Below are positions 8,426 through 17,401 of a stretch of 64,000 nucleotides of DNA, one piece after another. The notes under the pieces are model-generated. The model saw only the letters and a list, made by a program, of their open reading frames with translations, was not told the origin of the DNA and did no database searches. Where the stretch lies: NCBI RefSeq assembly GCF_012927745.1, contig NZ_JABBKX010000003.1, positions 248,001 to 312,000 on the forward strand, written 5' to 3'. The translations under genes were made by a program, and so were the position numbers. How positions within the stretch are numbered: the first letter of the stretch is position 1; each line of letters begins with the position of its first letter. Origin of the DNA: Neoroseomonas marina. Its GTDB lineage: Bacteria > Pseudomonadota > Alphaproteobacteria > Acetobacterales > Acetobacteraceae.

Positions 8426-9461
8426 TCCATCTTTTTTCCCCTATGTTTTCAGTAGCTTGTGCGTTGTTTTCGTCCCACTCGGGCGTTGCCGCGCCCTGGT
8501 GGGACTTTTCTTGTGCGCTCACGAGCGCCATCGCGCTTTCCGCCATGGTCTTCTGCGTGGCCGCGCGGGTGTAGCGGTCCACCTCCTTCAGCGTGCGATG
8601 GCCGGTCACGGCCATGATCTGGTGCGCGGTCGCGCCGAGCTCGGCCAGCCGGCTCGCGGCGGCCTTACGGAGCCCGTGCGGCGAGCAATGCGGCAGGCCG
8701 GCGGCTCGGCACCAGGCGCGGAAGCGATTGCCGAACGAATCGACCGTGTAGGGCGTGCCGCGCTCCGTCGTGAGGAACGTCAGGCCGCCCGAAGGCGTCG
8801 CCGCGATGATGCGCGCGAGTTCCGGCACGATCGGTAGGGTGAGCTGCACCGGCTTCCGCTTGCGGCCTTTCTGCTGGGTGAAGGTCAGAACGTCGCCGCG
8901 GACGTGCTGCCGGCCGAGGCGCACAACGTCGCTGCGCCGCTGGCCGGTGTAGAGCAGCAGAGCCATTGCCAGACGGGGCTTCGTGCCGACCGGGTACTTC
9001 GCCTCGAACTGCTCCACCTCCTCCGTCGTCCACGCGTGGATCCCGTCCGGGTTCTGTGAGGCAAGGTAGGCGACGGAGGAGGCTGGATTGCTGCTGACCA
9101 GACGCAATTTCAAGCCGGCCTCGTATGCCGCGCGCAGCCCCTTCAGGAGCGAGTTGAAGGCCTCGGGCGTTTCGGCCATCGCATTGCGCCGGCGCTCGAG
9201 AAACGCGGCATCCATCCGGCTCGCGCGCTTCGTGCCGTGCTCCACGCGGAATCGGTCGAGGATGAGCCGGCGCACGCGCTGGGACCGCTCATCCATGCCC
9301 TTGAACTTGGCTGAGCCGTAGTAGGCGACGCAGAGGGCGTCGATGCTGCCCGGTAGCACGATCCCCTTCGGCTGCGGCCTCGGGGCCTTGGGCGTCCGCT
9401 CGGCGGCCAGCGCGGCACGGTACTCGGCCTCGAAGGCATCCGTGCCCGGCTCCTCCTTCAT
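8361..9461 (-). CDS. Tyrosine recombinase / phage integrase
   Basis: Site-specific recombinase, 366 residues, with an N-terminal SAM-like core-binding region followed by a catalytic domain. The active-site set is complete: R175 in TGQRRSD, H262 and R265 in PHGLRK, H288 in TGHRTL and nucleophile Y297 in DRYTRA. The C-terminus is odd. After about residue 346 the frame crosses the att core and continues antisense through the tRNA-Phe gene, ending in ACSTN inside the D-arm. The last 20 or so residues are therefore supplied by chromosomal DNA. The ATG at 9461 lies at the junction with the truncated terminase gene. Confidence 0.88.
   Translation of the reverse strand: MKEEPGTDAFEAEYRAALAAERTPKAPRPQPKGIVLPGSIDALCVAYYGSAKFKGMDERSQRVRRLILDRFRVEHGTKRASRMDAAFLERRRNAMAETPEAFNSLLKGLRAAYEAGLKLRLVSSNPASSVAYLASQNPDGIHAWTTEEVEQFEAKYPVGTKPRLAMALLLYTGQRRSDVVRLGRQHVRGDVLTFTQQKGRKRKPVQLTLPIVPELARIIAATPSGGLTFLTTERGTPYTVDSFGNRFRAWCRAAGLPHCSPHGLRKAAASRLAELGATAHQIMAVTGHRTLKEVDRYTRAATQKTMAESAMALVSAQEKSHQGAATPEWDENNAQATENIGEKRWMVPRGGIEPPTLRFSVACSTN
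8410..8426 (+). repeat. attL-like direct repeat at tRNA-Phe 3' end
   Basis: The sequence CCGCCCCTGGGCACCAT covers the T-arm end, acceptor strand and CCA of tRNA-Phe plus one base. It is repeated exactly at 11888-11904. This is the expected core of tRNA-targeting tyrosine integrases, and the integrase gene lies immediately beside it. Confidence 0.85.
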
Positions 9462-10410
9462 CCCAATCCGCCGGACCGATGAAACGCTCCTCCGCGGTGA
9501 CCGGCTGGTTGAGGGAGTAGGCGCGGAATGCAGGCTCCCGGCTCGGTAGCCGCCGCGCCTGCATCGCCTGCACGCGGATGTCCGCGATCCGCACTTCGTC
9601 CGCGTCCGGGTTCGCCGCCCGCCAGGTGTCCTCGGCCCACGGGTCGGCCTCGAGCGGCGCGGAGTAGATCGCCGCCGTGAAGGTCGGATCCTCGATCGTC
9701 CCGTCGTCCACCTGCGCGGCGTAGCGGATCATCTCCTCGAGCGGATTGTCCGGATCGGGTGACCGCGTGCTGATCGCGAGCAAGAGGGGTTCGGCATGCG
9801 CCCCCTGCCCCGTCTGCAACGCGTCGAGGAGCTCGCGCCCCCGCCACTGCGCCACCTCGTCGCAGATCGCGACGGTGGGCGACAGGCCGTGCGCCTTGCG
9901 GTGATCCGCGGACAGCGCGGCGAAGGTCGAGCCCGTCACCACGTCCTCGACCGTCTTGTTGAAGTCGCGGAACACCAGGCGGTCAGCAATCGCCGGATCG
10001 GTCAGGGCGAAGGCGCGGAGCTCGGCATACAGGATGCCGGCCTGCCCTCGGTCCGCGGCGGCGCTCACCACCTGCCCGCGCGGCACCGCCTCGGGGCCGA
10101 CCAGGTGGCAGAGCGCCAGCGCCGCGCAAAGCGTCGTCTTACCCGACTTCCTGCCCATGCTGATCAGCGCAGTGCGCACCGGCCGGCGCCCGCCCGGGCC
10201 CTCCGCGTAGATGCGCCGAAGGATGTCCTTCTGCCACGACTTCAGGCGCAGCTTCCGGCCCGCGTAGGCGCCGCTGGTGATGGTGAGGCCCTCGCACCAG
10301 CGGATCACCCTTTCCGCCCGCGTGGCGCCGCCTGCGCGCCGCCTGACAGGCTTTGCCGCGGGGATAGGGGCCGCTCGCGCCGGCTTCGCGCCGGGCCCGC
10401 GCCTGCCCAT
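9289..10410 (-). pseudogene. Truncated phage terminase large subunit
   Basis: The first 317 residues or so are a TerL ATPase domain of the Terminase_1 type. Walker A is MGRKSGKTT at residues 85-93 and a Walker B-like strand TVAICDE lies at 179-185. Similarity stops at FIGPADWDE (about 9457). The remaining frame to 9289 is Arg/Ala/Gly-rich and overlaps the integrase gene in another phase, so it is probably not native. The C-terminal RNase H-like nuclease domain, needed for DNA cutting, is missing. It starts with an ATG that overlaps the HNH stop codon. A deletion that fused the terminase 5' part to the integrase start best explains the layout. Confidence 0.75.
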
Positions 10411-10766
10411 CAGCGGCGCCCCCGCCGGCCGGGCGGAGAACTAACTGGTTTCGGCTCCCCCCAAACGGTCGCTGCCCCCGGCCCTGAGAGATTTCCTGCG
10501 TTCCACCAGTGCGCGCGATCGCGCGGCGTGCCGTCGGCGCCGCAGCCCTTCAATCGAGGCTCGGCGGTACCGCGGCGCGCGTTGTGGCAGGCGAGGCACC
10601 TGCCCACCAGGTTGTCGAGGCTGTCTGTCCCGCCCTGCCGGCGCGGGATGACGTGGTCGGCCACGACGCTGCGGGCACCGCACCCGGACGTGGCGCAGAT
10701 GGGGTGAGCGCGCAGGCATGCCGCGCGCAGGGCCTTCCATTCCGCGGTGCCGTAGAAGCGGGTCAA
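10410..10766 (-). CDS. Phage HNH endonuclease
   Basis: Small HNH-family nuclease of about 118 residues. The motif is visible as DHVIPRRQGG, DNLVGRCLACHNARR, with zinc-type Cys residues at C24, C29, C57 and C60. In tailed phages an HNH protein encoded next to TerL assists packaging-associated DNA cleavage. The best start is TTG at 10766, giving (M)TRFYGTAEWKALR; it overlaps the stop of the preceding gene (TTGA) and so depends on coupling. A longer frame to 10967 is off-frame sequence of that gene. The end overlaps the terminase ATG. Confidence 0.78.
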   Translation of the reverse strand: MTRFYGTAEWKALRAACLRAHPICATSGCGARSVVADHVIPRRQGGTDSLDNLVGRCLACHNARRGTAEPRLKGCGADGTPRDRAHWWNAGNLSGPGAATVWGEPKPVSSPPGRRGRR

Positions 10767-10993
10767 TTGATCTTGCTCCCAACCGGGCGAGGCGCGTTCG
10801 CCTTCTTCCAGCACGCCTCGCACACCATGACCGTGCGCCGGCGTTCGGCCTTTCGGTGCGGGTCCTCGGCAAGCGGCCGATCCGTGCGCTTGCAGATCCA
10901 GCAGAACGTCCGGCGCCATGCGTCGAGCCAGGATCCGGCCCCGACCGAGACGCTGGTCCGGCTCCATTGGCCCGTCAGTTTGAAGAGGCTCAT
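10763..10993 (-). CDS. Small Cys4 zinc-binding phage protein
   Basis: A 76-residue protein with two CxxC pairs, CWICK (C31, C34) and VCEACW (C58, C61), predicted to hold one zinc ion. No family is recognised. It sits directly upstream of the HNH gene, with a 4-base overlap at its own start and an overlap at its stop, in a fully coupled phage operon. A nucleic-acid-binding or packaging accessory role is possible but only inferred from position. Confidence 0.6.
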   Translation of the reverse strand: MSLFKLTGQWSRTSVSVGAGSWLDAWRRTFCWICKRTDRPLAEDPHRKAERRRTVMVCEACWKKANAPRPVGSKIN

Positions 10994-11151
10994 CCCTGCC
11001 CCCGCATGGCCTCGGCCAGGCGCTGCATCTCCCGGGCGATGCTGTGCTTCTCGACGTGGAAGGCCTCGGGGTCGCGGAAGGAGAAGAACAGGCCGGCGAC
11101 GCGGGCGGCCAGTGCCTCCAATGGCTCCGTCACCCGCGCCGCGTCACCCAT
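10990..11151 (-). CDS. Hypothetical small phage protein (53 aa)
   Basis: Predicted 53-residue product beginning MGDAARVTEPLEALAARVAG, mostly helical. The ATG at 11151 is supported by a strong AGGAGG Shine-Dalgarno sequence ten bases upstream, which forms one arm of a hairpin. The longer open frame to 11259 runs through the repeat region and is not favoured. It overlaps the next gene by four bases (ATGA). No family recognised. Confidence 0.5.
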   Translation of the reverse strand: MGDAARVTEPLEALAARVAGLFFSFRDPEAFHVEKHSIAREMQRLAEAMRGQG

Positions 11152-11240
11152 GTCACCCCTCCTGTAAGGAGGGGGGTGACGTGGGTGACGCAGACGGCAA
11201 GCGGCATCGATGGGTGACGCGGAAAGGTGACGTGGGTGAC
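11129..11240. repeat. Cluster of GTCACCC / GGGTGAC heptamers around a hairpin
   Basis: Three GTCACCC units (11129, 11143, 11152) face four GGGTGAC units (11174, 11183, 11212, 11234) and one AGGTGAC (11225) across a CCTCC-TGTAA-GGAGG hairpin. Two further copies lie in the neighbouring gene at 11352 and 11364. The arrangement resembles iterons or a multi-site operator in a phage control or replication region. The hairpin also buries the ribosome-binding site of the minus-strand gene starting at 11151. Confidence 0.55.
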
Positions 11241-11246
11241 GCGCGC

Positions 11247-11534
11247 TCACAGCAGCCACACAAGCTGGTCGGTGAGGCCGATCTTCCCCTTGTCTTTCAA
11301 GGTGTTGAGCATCTTGTAGAGCGCATTGCGCTCGGCGCCCGTTAGCTTCGCGTCACCCGTCGCGTCACCAAACCTGCCCTTGGAGCGGAGACCGTCGCGG
11401 ACCTGGTCCCGGGTCAGCGTCACCCACGGCTTCATGCCCTCGACCGGCACCCGCTCGACGGCCAAGCCAGGGGCCGCGAACAGGTCGTTGATGTCCCGCA
11501 GCCATCCCCGCTGCGTTTCGGTCAGGCTCCACAT
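11247..11534 (-). CDS. Hypothetical phage protein (95 aa), possibly the 3' part of a frameshifted gene
   Basis: Begins MWSLTETQRGWLRDINDL and ends in a compact segment with LTGAERNALYKMLNTLKDKG, which looks like a helical DNA-binding or replication-associated domain. No family is recognised. No Shine-Dalgarno sequence precedes the ATG at 11534, and the coding frame switches exactly here from the upstream fragment. It may therefore be the second half of one broken gene. Confidence 0.5.
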   Translation of the reverse strand: MWSLTETQRGWLRDINDLFAAPGLAVERVPVEGMKPWVTLTRDQVRDGLRSKGRFGDATGDAKLTGAERNALYKMLNTLKDKGKIGLTDQLVWLL

Positions 11535-11766
11535 TGATGCGGACTGCCGGCTCACCGGCATTGCCGAGGGCATACTCCTGCATCGGCCCGAGTAGCCGCA
11601 CCGCCCGCTCGAACATCTCCGGGACGATGAGATCCAGGTGGGGGTTGAGCTCGGCGTGACGGGGATACTTGCCCTGCACGAGCGTGCGCCACCGATGCTG
11701 GCGCTCGGCAAATCGCGCCTGCCTGGTCGCCGGTGCGGGCCGCATGGGGAACCGTCCGTCAGCCAT
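11365..11766 (-). pseudogene. Hypothetical phage protein, 5' fragment with probable frameshift
   Basis: Starts MADGRFPMRPAPATRQARF and stays protein-like to about residue 75 (FERAVRLLGPMQEYALGN). After position 11540 or so the frame becomes Gly/Arg/Pro-rich, as expected of out-of-phase high-GC coding DNA, while the neighbouring frame becomes protein-like. A single-base change near 11534-11545 would join the two into a product of roughly 170 residues. No family recognised. First gene of the prophage operon. Confidence 0.45.
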
Positions 11767-11887
11767 GGCCGGCGCCCCCCGAACCGATGGTCGGTGGGAC
11801 ACTCGGATTCTGAGGCCGAGGGAATCCCTGGGCTTCCCCGATCGTCCCACCTGCACTATTGTGCTGAATCAGCGGGTTGGCTTCCGC

Positions 11888-11904
11888 CCGCCCCTGGGCA
11901 CCAT
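11888..11904 (+). repeat. attR-like direct repeat
   Basis: Exact copy of the 17 bases CCGCCCCTGGGCACCAT at the 3' end of tRNA-Phe. It marks the distal end of the prophage remnant. The flanking bases differ from those at 8410-8426 on both sides, so the repeat length is exactly 17. Confidence 0.85.
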
Positions 11905-12067
11905 TCCCCTCTAAGCGACATCGCTGCACTGGCGCACGGGCCCGCATCGGAGCGGCCGTCATCCTCGCGTGACATCGGCCGCCTGGCTGGGTCGGTTCCA
12001 TTCCGCATGCTAACCCCGCGGTGGAAGAAGGCGGCGCCATGTCCGCCAAATCGAGGATCCCTGCCCG

Positions 12068-13168
12068 ATGTCCGATGCGCCAGGCGCGCCAACCCCGCCG
12101 CGCCGCCTCCTGCCCGGCGATCCGGCGCCGGTCTTCCACGCGGCGACGGACAGCAACCCGCGCTTCGCGTTCGACACGGTCGCCGGCCGATATGTCCTGA
12201 TCGCCTTTCTCGGGTCGGCGCAACACCAGGCCTGCTCCGCCGCCTGGGACAGCCTGCGACGCGCCCAGTCCACCGGCCTGCTCGACGACGAACGCGCCTG
12301 CGCCTTCGCGGTGACCGTCTCGCGCGGCGATGCGCACCTCGCCGACACCATTCCGGGCCTGCGGGTCTTCCGCGACCATGATGCCGTCGTGAGCCGGCTC
12401 TATGGCGCAACGACCGAAGCCGCGCCGCAGACCTATCAGCCCTTCGCGCTGTTGCTCGATCCGATGTTGCGGGTCCTGGCCGTGACGCCGATTGGTGGCA
12501 TCGACGGCCTCCTCGCGCGGCTCGGCACGCTGCCCGACCCCGGGATGCATGCAGGCGCCGAGATCCCGGCCCCGGTCCTGGTCCTGCCGCGCATTCTCGA
12601 AGCGGAGTTCTGTCGCCAGCTGATCGCCCTGTACGAGACGCATGGCGGCAGCGAGAGCGGCTTCATGCGCGAAGTCGGCGGCCTCACCGTCGGCGCGCTG
12701 GATCCCGCCCGGAAGCGTCGCAAGGACCACGAGATCGAGGACGAAGCGGTTCGCGCAGCCTTGCGCGTCCGCCTCGGCCGCCGCCTCGTGCCCGAGATCC
12801 GCAAGGCCTTTCAGTTCCACGCGACGCGGATCGAACGCTACATCGTCGCCCGCTACGACGCAGCGGATGGGGGGCACTTCCGCGCCCATCGCGACAACAC
12901 GACCAAAGGCACCGCGCATCGCCGCTTCGCCGTCTCGATCAACCTCAACGACGATTTCGACGGGGGCGATCTCTGGTTCCCCGAATTCGGTGCGCGGCGA
13001 TATCGACCGCCGGTCGGCGGGGCGGTGGTCTTTTCCTGCTCCCTCCTGCACGAGGCCACACGCGTCACGCGCGGTCTTCGCTACGCCACGTTGCCGTTCC
13101 TCTATGACGACGACGCCGCCCGCATCCGCCGCGAGAACGAGGCGTTCATCGCAACCGACGCGACGTGA
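12068..13168 (+). CDS. Redoxin-like / 2-oxoglutarate-Fe(II) oxygenase fusion protein
   Basis: Two-domain protein of 366 residues. Residues 10-155 resemble an AhpC/TSA thioredoxin fold (LLPGDPAPVF, then GRYVLIAFLGS, with a lone Cys at 56). Residues 165-350 form a prolyl-4-hydroxylase-like dioxygenase with the iron triad H274 and D276 in AHRDN and H328 in LLHEA, and a 2-oxoglutarate-binding Arg in TRGLRY. Such enzymes hydroxylate protein or small-molecule substrates; the substrate here is unknown. The redoxin domain lacks a CxxC pair, so it may act as a binding module or one-Cys peroxidase. Stand-alone gene just beyond the prophage end. Confidence 0.78.
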   Translation: MSDAPGAPTPPRRLLPGDPAPVFHAATDSNPRFAFDTVAGRYVLIAFLGSAQHQACSAAWDSLRRAQSTGLLDDERACAFAVTVSRGDAHLADTIPGLRVFRDHDAVVSRLYGATTEAAPQTYQPFALLLDPMLRVLAVTPIGGIDGLLARLGTLPDPGMHAGAEIPAPVLVLPRILEAEFCRQLIALYETHGGSESGFMREVGGLTVGALDPARKRRKDHEIEDEAVRAALRVRLGRRLVPEIRKAFQFHATRIERYIVARYDAADGGHFRAHRDNTTKGTAHRRFAVSINLNDDFDGGDLWFPEFGARRYRPPVGGAVVFSCSLLHEATRVTRGLRYATLPFLYDDDAARIRRENEAFIATDAT

Positions 13169-13327
13169 CGACGGCGTTGGGGCGTCGCGTTCCGCGACAG
13201 CCACCCGCGATTCCCATGCGTTCTTTTCCTGGTGACGAATCGCTCACGAAGGCGTCACCTGCTTGCCTTCGCGATAAGGTCGCCCAGATCGCGATAGACC
13301 CCGTTCCACGCCCACCACGGACGTCAC

Positions 13328-13558
13328 GTGACCGAGATCGACTGGCCAGAGCGCGAGGCCGACATGGCCCTGATCCGCGAGGTGAACCTGCTGATGCAGG
13401 CCGTGGCCGCGGGTCCGGAAAGCGACGAGGCCGCCCTGGCCCTCGAGGCCGCCAAGCGGCTGATGGCCGAGTATGCCGCCGCGACGCGGCGCTTCAACGC
13501 TGCGGTGCGCGCCTTCCTCGCCGTCCGCACGACACAGGGCAGCCAGGCCCTGCATTGA
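13328..13558 (+). CDS. Hypothetical protein (76 aa)
   Basis: Acidic then helical small protein starting MTEIDWPEREADMALIREVN, with Ala-rich heptad-like spacing, probably a short coiled coil. No family recognised. It is preceded by two TCGCGATA direct repeats at 13269 and 13289 with 20-bp periodicity, and followed 46 bases later by the transglutaminase gene. Confidence 0.5.
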   Translation: MTEIDWPEREADMALIREVNLLMQAVAAGPESDEAALALEAAKRLMAEYAAATRRFNAAVRAFLAVRTTQGSQALH

Positions 13559-13604
13559 TCCAGGGTCGCGTCGCTATATCTGCGCGGCCCCGAGGAGATC
13601 GCCC

Positions 13605-14603
13605 ATGGCCCGCATCCGCATCCGCCACCTGACGCGTTACGACTACCGCGCGCCGGTCGGGCTGACGCAGCATCGCCTGATGGTGCGCCCGCGCGACAGC
13701 CATGACCTGCGCCTGCACGAAGCGACGCTGGCCGTCTCCCCCACTCCGCGCGTCATCCGCTGGGCGCACGACGTCTTCGGCAATTCCGTCTGCCTGCTGG
13801 ATTGGGAGCCGGAATCGCGGACCGATCATCTCGAGATCGTCTCCGAGCTCGACCTGACCCATTACCCCGCCGGTGCCGAGCTGCCGCGCGCGACGGTGGA
13901 TCCGACGGTGGAGTTCTTCCCCTTCTCCTATGCCGCCGAAGAAGCGCCGGACCTGGCCCGGCTGCGCGAGCGTCACCTGCCGGACCCGCAGCGGCGCGTC
14001 GATGCCTGGGCGCGGCGCTTCATGGCCCAGGGCGGCGCGACGCGCACCCTGCCGATGCTCGAGGCGATGACGCGCGCCATCCGCGACGAGTTCACCTACG
14101 AGGCGCGCGACTCGGAGGGCACCAACAGTCCCGTCGCGACGCTGGAATCCGGCAGGGGCGCATGCCGCGACTTCACCCTGCTGATGATGGAGGCGGCGCG
14201 CAGCCTCGGCCTCGCGGCGCGGTTCGTCAGCGGCTACCTCTATGATTCGAAGGGGGTCGGCGTGGTCGGCGGCGGCGCGACCCATGCCTGGTGCGCGATC
14301 TACGTGCCGGGCGCGGGATGGGTCGAATACGACCCCACCAACGGTCTCGTGGCGGGCGAGAATCTCGTCCGCGTCGGTGCGACGCGCACGCCCGAACAGG
14401 CGGTGCCGGTCGGCGGCGGCTTCTTCGGCAAGGCCGAGGACTTCGCCCGGCTGCATGTCGACGTCTCGGTGATGGTCGGCGCGAACGACGAACCCCTGCC
14501 GCCCTTCGAGCCGCCGGCGCCCCTCCCCCCGCTCCCCGCGGCGGAAACAGCGGTCGCCGCGACCGTGGAGGACGCGCCGAAGGACGAGCCTGCCGGCGCC
14601 TGA
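13605..14603 (+). CDS. Transglutaminase-like cysteine protease family protein
   Basis: 332 residues with the bacterial transglutaminase N-terminal region (HLTRYDYRAPVGLTQHRLMV, then WAHDVFGN) followed by the transglutaminase core. The catalytic triad is visible as C187 in GACRDFT, H227 in THAWC and D243 in EYDPTNG. Members of this family are mostly predicted peptidases or amidases acting on peptides, with few characterised. The C-terminus is a Pro/Ala-rich tail. The ATG at 13605 is chosen because the family N-terminus begins there; the open frame to 13473 is shadow. Confidence 0.85.
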   Translation: MARIRIRHLTRYDYRAPVGLTQHRLMVRPRDSHDLRLHEATLAVSPTPRVIRWAHDVFGNSVCLLDWEPESRTDHLEIVSELDLTHYPAGAELPRATVDPTVEFFPFSYAAEEAPDLARLRERHLPDPQRRVDAWARRFMAQGGATRTLPMLEAMTRAIRDEFTYEARDSEGTNSPVATLESGRGACRDFTLLMMEAARSLGLAARFVSGYLYDSKGVGVVGGGATHAWCAIYVPGAGWVEYDPTNGLVAGENLVRVGATRTPEQAVPVGGGFFGKAEDFARLHVDVSVMVGANDEPLPPFEPPAPLPPLPAAETAVAATVEDAPKDEPAGA

Positions 14604-14609
14604 CGCCGT

Positions 14610-15002
14610 TCAGCGTAGCAGCGCCTGGTACCGGTCGCGATAGGCGAAGACGAGCATCGCCGTCAGCACCGCGAGCGCGACGGCAATCGGGGTCCCCCCC
14701 GGATTCAGGACGAGATGGAACAGCACGATCACCGTGATGATCGGCAGCAGCAGAAGCAGGCCGAGCGCCGGGGCCCGGTTGGTCAGCAGCAGCAGCGCCG
14801 CGATCAGGTCGATCGACTTCATCAGGGGCCACAGGAACCCGCTGTCCTTCAGCGCATCCTCGAAGCGCAGGCCGGCCGCGGAGGTCGGCGGGTGGACCAG
14901 CCGATGCCCGGTCAGGATCCAGGCGAAGCCGTCCACGGCGGCGAACAGGAACAACAGCCCGAGCAGGATGCGGGGCACGTCGACGGTCAGGCGGCGGAAC
15001 AT
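14610..15002 (-). CDS. DoxX-like inner membrane protein
   Basis: 130-residue membrane protein with four hydrophobic segments (ILLGLLFLFAAVDGFAWIL, IDLIAALLLLTN, LGLLLLLPIITVIVLFHLVL and VALAVLTAMLVFAY), a layout typical of the DoxX/DoxD-like superfamily. Function unknown. It is convergent with the transglutaminase gene, with only six bases between the stops. The start at 15002 (MFRRLTVDVP) precedes the first membrane segment; the upstream extension to 15095 lacks protein-like character. Confidence 0.65.
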   Translation of the reverse strand: MFRRLTVDVPRILLGLLFLFAAVDGFAWILTGHRLVHPPTSAAGLRFEDALKDSGFLWPLMKSIDLIAALLLLTNRAPALGLLLLLPIITVIVLFHLVLNPGGTPIAVALAVLTAMLVFAYRDRYQALLR

Positions 15003-15176
15003 GGGCAACGACTCCCGGAGGAAGGGGCGCTCTCCTGCCCTCGGTCGTCCTCCGGCGCAAGGATGGGGCAGCCCGACATGTGACCCGGGTTCCACGGGCC
15101 GGAGAATCGCCCGGGCGATACCGCCGGCCCCGATATTGCTCTAGCCTGCCGGTGGGAGACAAAGTCGGGGGAGCAC

Positions 15177-16087
<911 letters not shown>

Positions 16088-16091
<4 letters not shown>

Positions 16092-17401
16092 GCGCCACCA
16101 CGGAGGCCGGGGCGCGGCCCAGTGCCATGGCCGCGGCGCTGAAGGATGCAGCGATCACCGCCCTCGTCGCCCTCGGCCTCTTTGTCCCGATCGTCGGGCT
16201 GCGCACGGACGTCTCGCCGAGCGGAACGCTGATGCTGCGCCAGCGCTGGGGCGATGTCGCGATCCTCGTGGCCATCGCCTTCGCCGGCCGCCTCGCCCTG
16301 CTCGCCTGGAGGGCCTTCCGCGGGGACGCGAAGCCGGCCTCCGCGGCGCATGCCGAGACCATGCGCAAGGCCGGGCGGACCGTCGCACCGATCCTGCTCG
16401 GCCTCGCCATCGTGCTGCCCTTCATCCCCGGCACCGGGCGCTATGAGCTCGACCTCGGCATCCTCGTGCTGACCTACGTGATGCTCGGCTGGGGGCTGAA
16501 CATCGTGGTCGGGCTCGCGGGGCTGCTCGACCTCGGCTACGTCGCCTTCTATGCGGTCGGGGCCTATTCCTACGCCCTGCTGGCGACGACCTTCGGCCTG
16601 TCCTTCTGGGTCTGCCTGCCGCTCGCGGGCATCCTCGCGGCCTTCTGGGGCATCCTGCTGGGCTTTCCGGTGCTGCGGCTGCGCGGCGACTACCTCGCCA
16701 TCGTGACGCTCGCCTTCGGCGAGATCATCCGCGTCGTTCTGATCAACTGGGCGAGCCTGACCGGCGGACCGAACGGCATCACCGGCATCCCCCGCCCCTC
16801 CTTCTTCGGCCTGACCTTCTCGGCCGGCGGGGGGCCGGGCTCCTTCGCCGATTTCTTCGGCATCGAGCCATCGCCGACGCATCGCGTCGTCTTCCTCTAC
16901 TACCTGATCCTCGCCCTCGCCCTGCTGACGAACTGGATCAGCATCCGGCTGCGCCGCCAGCCCCTGGGGCGTGCCTGGGAAGCGCTGCGGGAGGATGAGA
17001 TCGCCTGCCGCGCGCTCGGCATCAACGTGACCACGACGAAGCTGACCGCCTTCGCGCTGGGCGCGATGTTCGCCGGCTTCGCGGGATCCTTCTTCGCCAC
17101 GCGGCAGGGCTTCATCAGCCCGGAATCCTTCACCTTCATCGAAAGCGCGATCATCCTCGCCATCGTCGTGCTGGGCGGCATGGGCAGCCAGATCGGCATC
17201 GCGCTCGCCGCCCTGGTGATGATCGGCGGCTTCGAGGTGTTCCGCGACCTCGACGAATGGCGGATGCTGGTCTTCGGCGGTGCCATGGTGCTGATCATGG
17301 TGGTCCGCCCGCGCGGCCTGGTCGGCCACCGCACGCCGACGGTCGCGCTGCGTGAACGACGCAGCATCGGGGCCGAGCACGTCGCCGAGGGGCACGGCTG
17401 A
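16088..17401 (+). CDS. livM: Liv-type ABC transporter permease (LivM family), second system
   Basis: 437-residue LivM with the extra N-terminal membrane segments seen in enteric-type LivM (about 125 residues longer than the copy at 3701). Diagnostic blocks are GLLDLGYVAFYAVGAYSYAL, FPVLRLRGDYLAIVTLAFGE and NWASLTGGPNGITGI. The stop shares its last base with the first base of livG (TGATG), so translation is coupled. Confidence 0.9.

Larger units (their letters stand above)
8410..11904 (-). mobile_element. Cryptic prophage remnant integrated in tRNA-Phe
   Basis: A 3.5-kb element bounded by identical 17-bp direct repeats (8410-8426 and 11888-11904) that reproduce the 3' end of tRNA-Phe. All its genes run on the minus strand toward the tRNA: two fragments of an unknown protein, a 53-residue protein, a Cys4 zinc protein, an HNH endonuclease, a large-terminase fragment and a tyrosine integrase. 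No head, tail, portal, lysis or repressor genes remain. HNH followed by TerL is the arrangement found in the packaging modules of many tailed phages. The element therefore looks like a phage deleted down to its ends. Excision may still be possible because the integrase appears intact. Confidence 0.85.
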
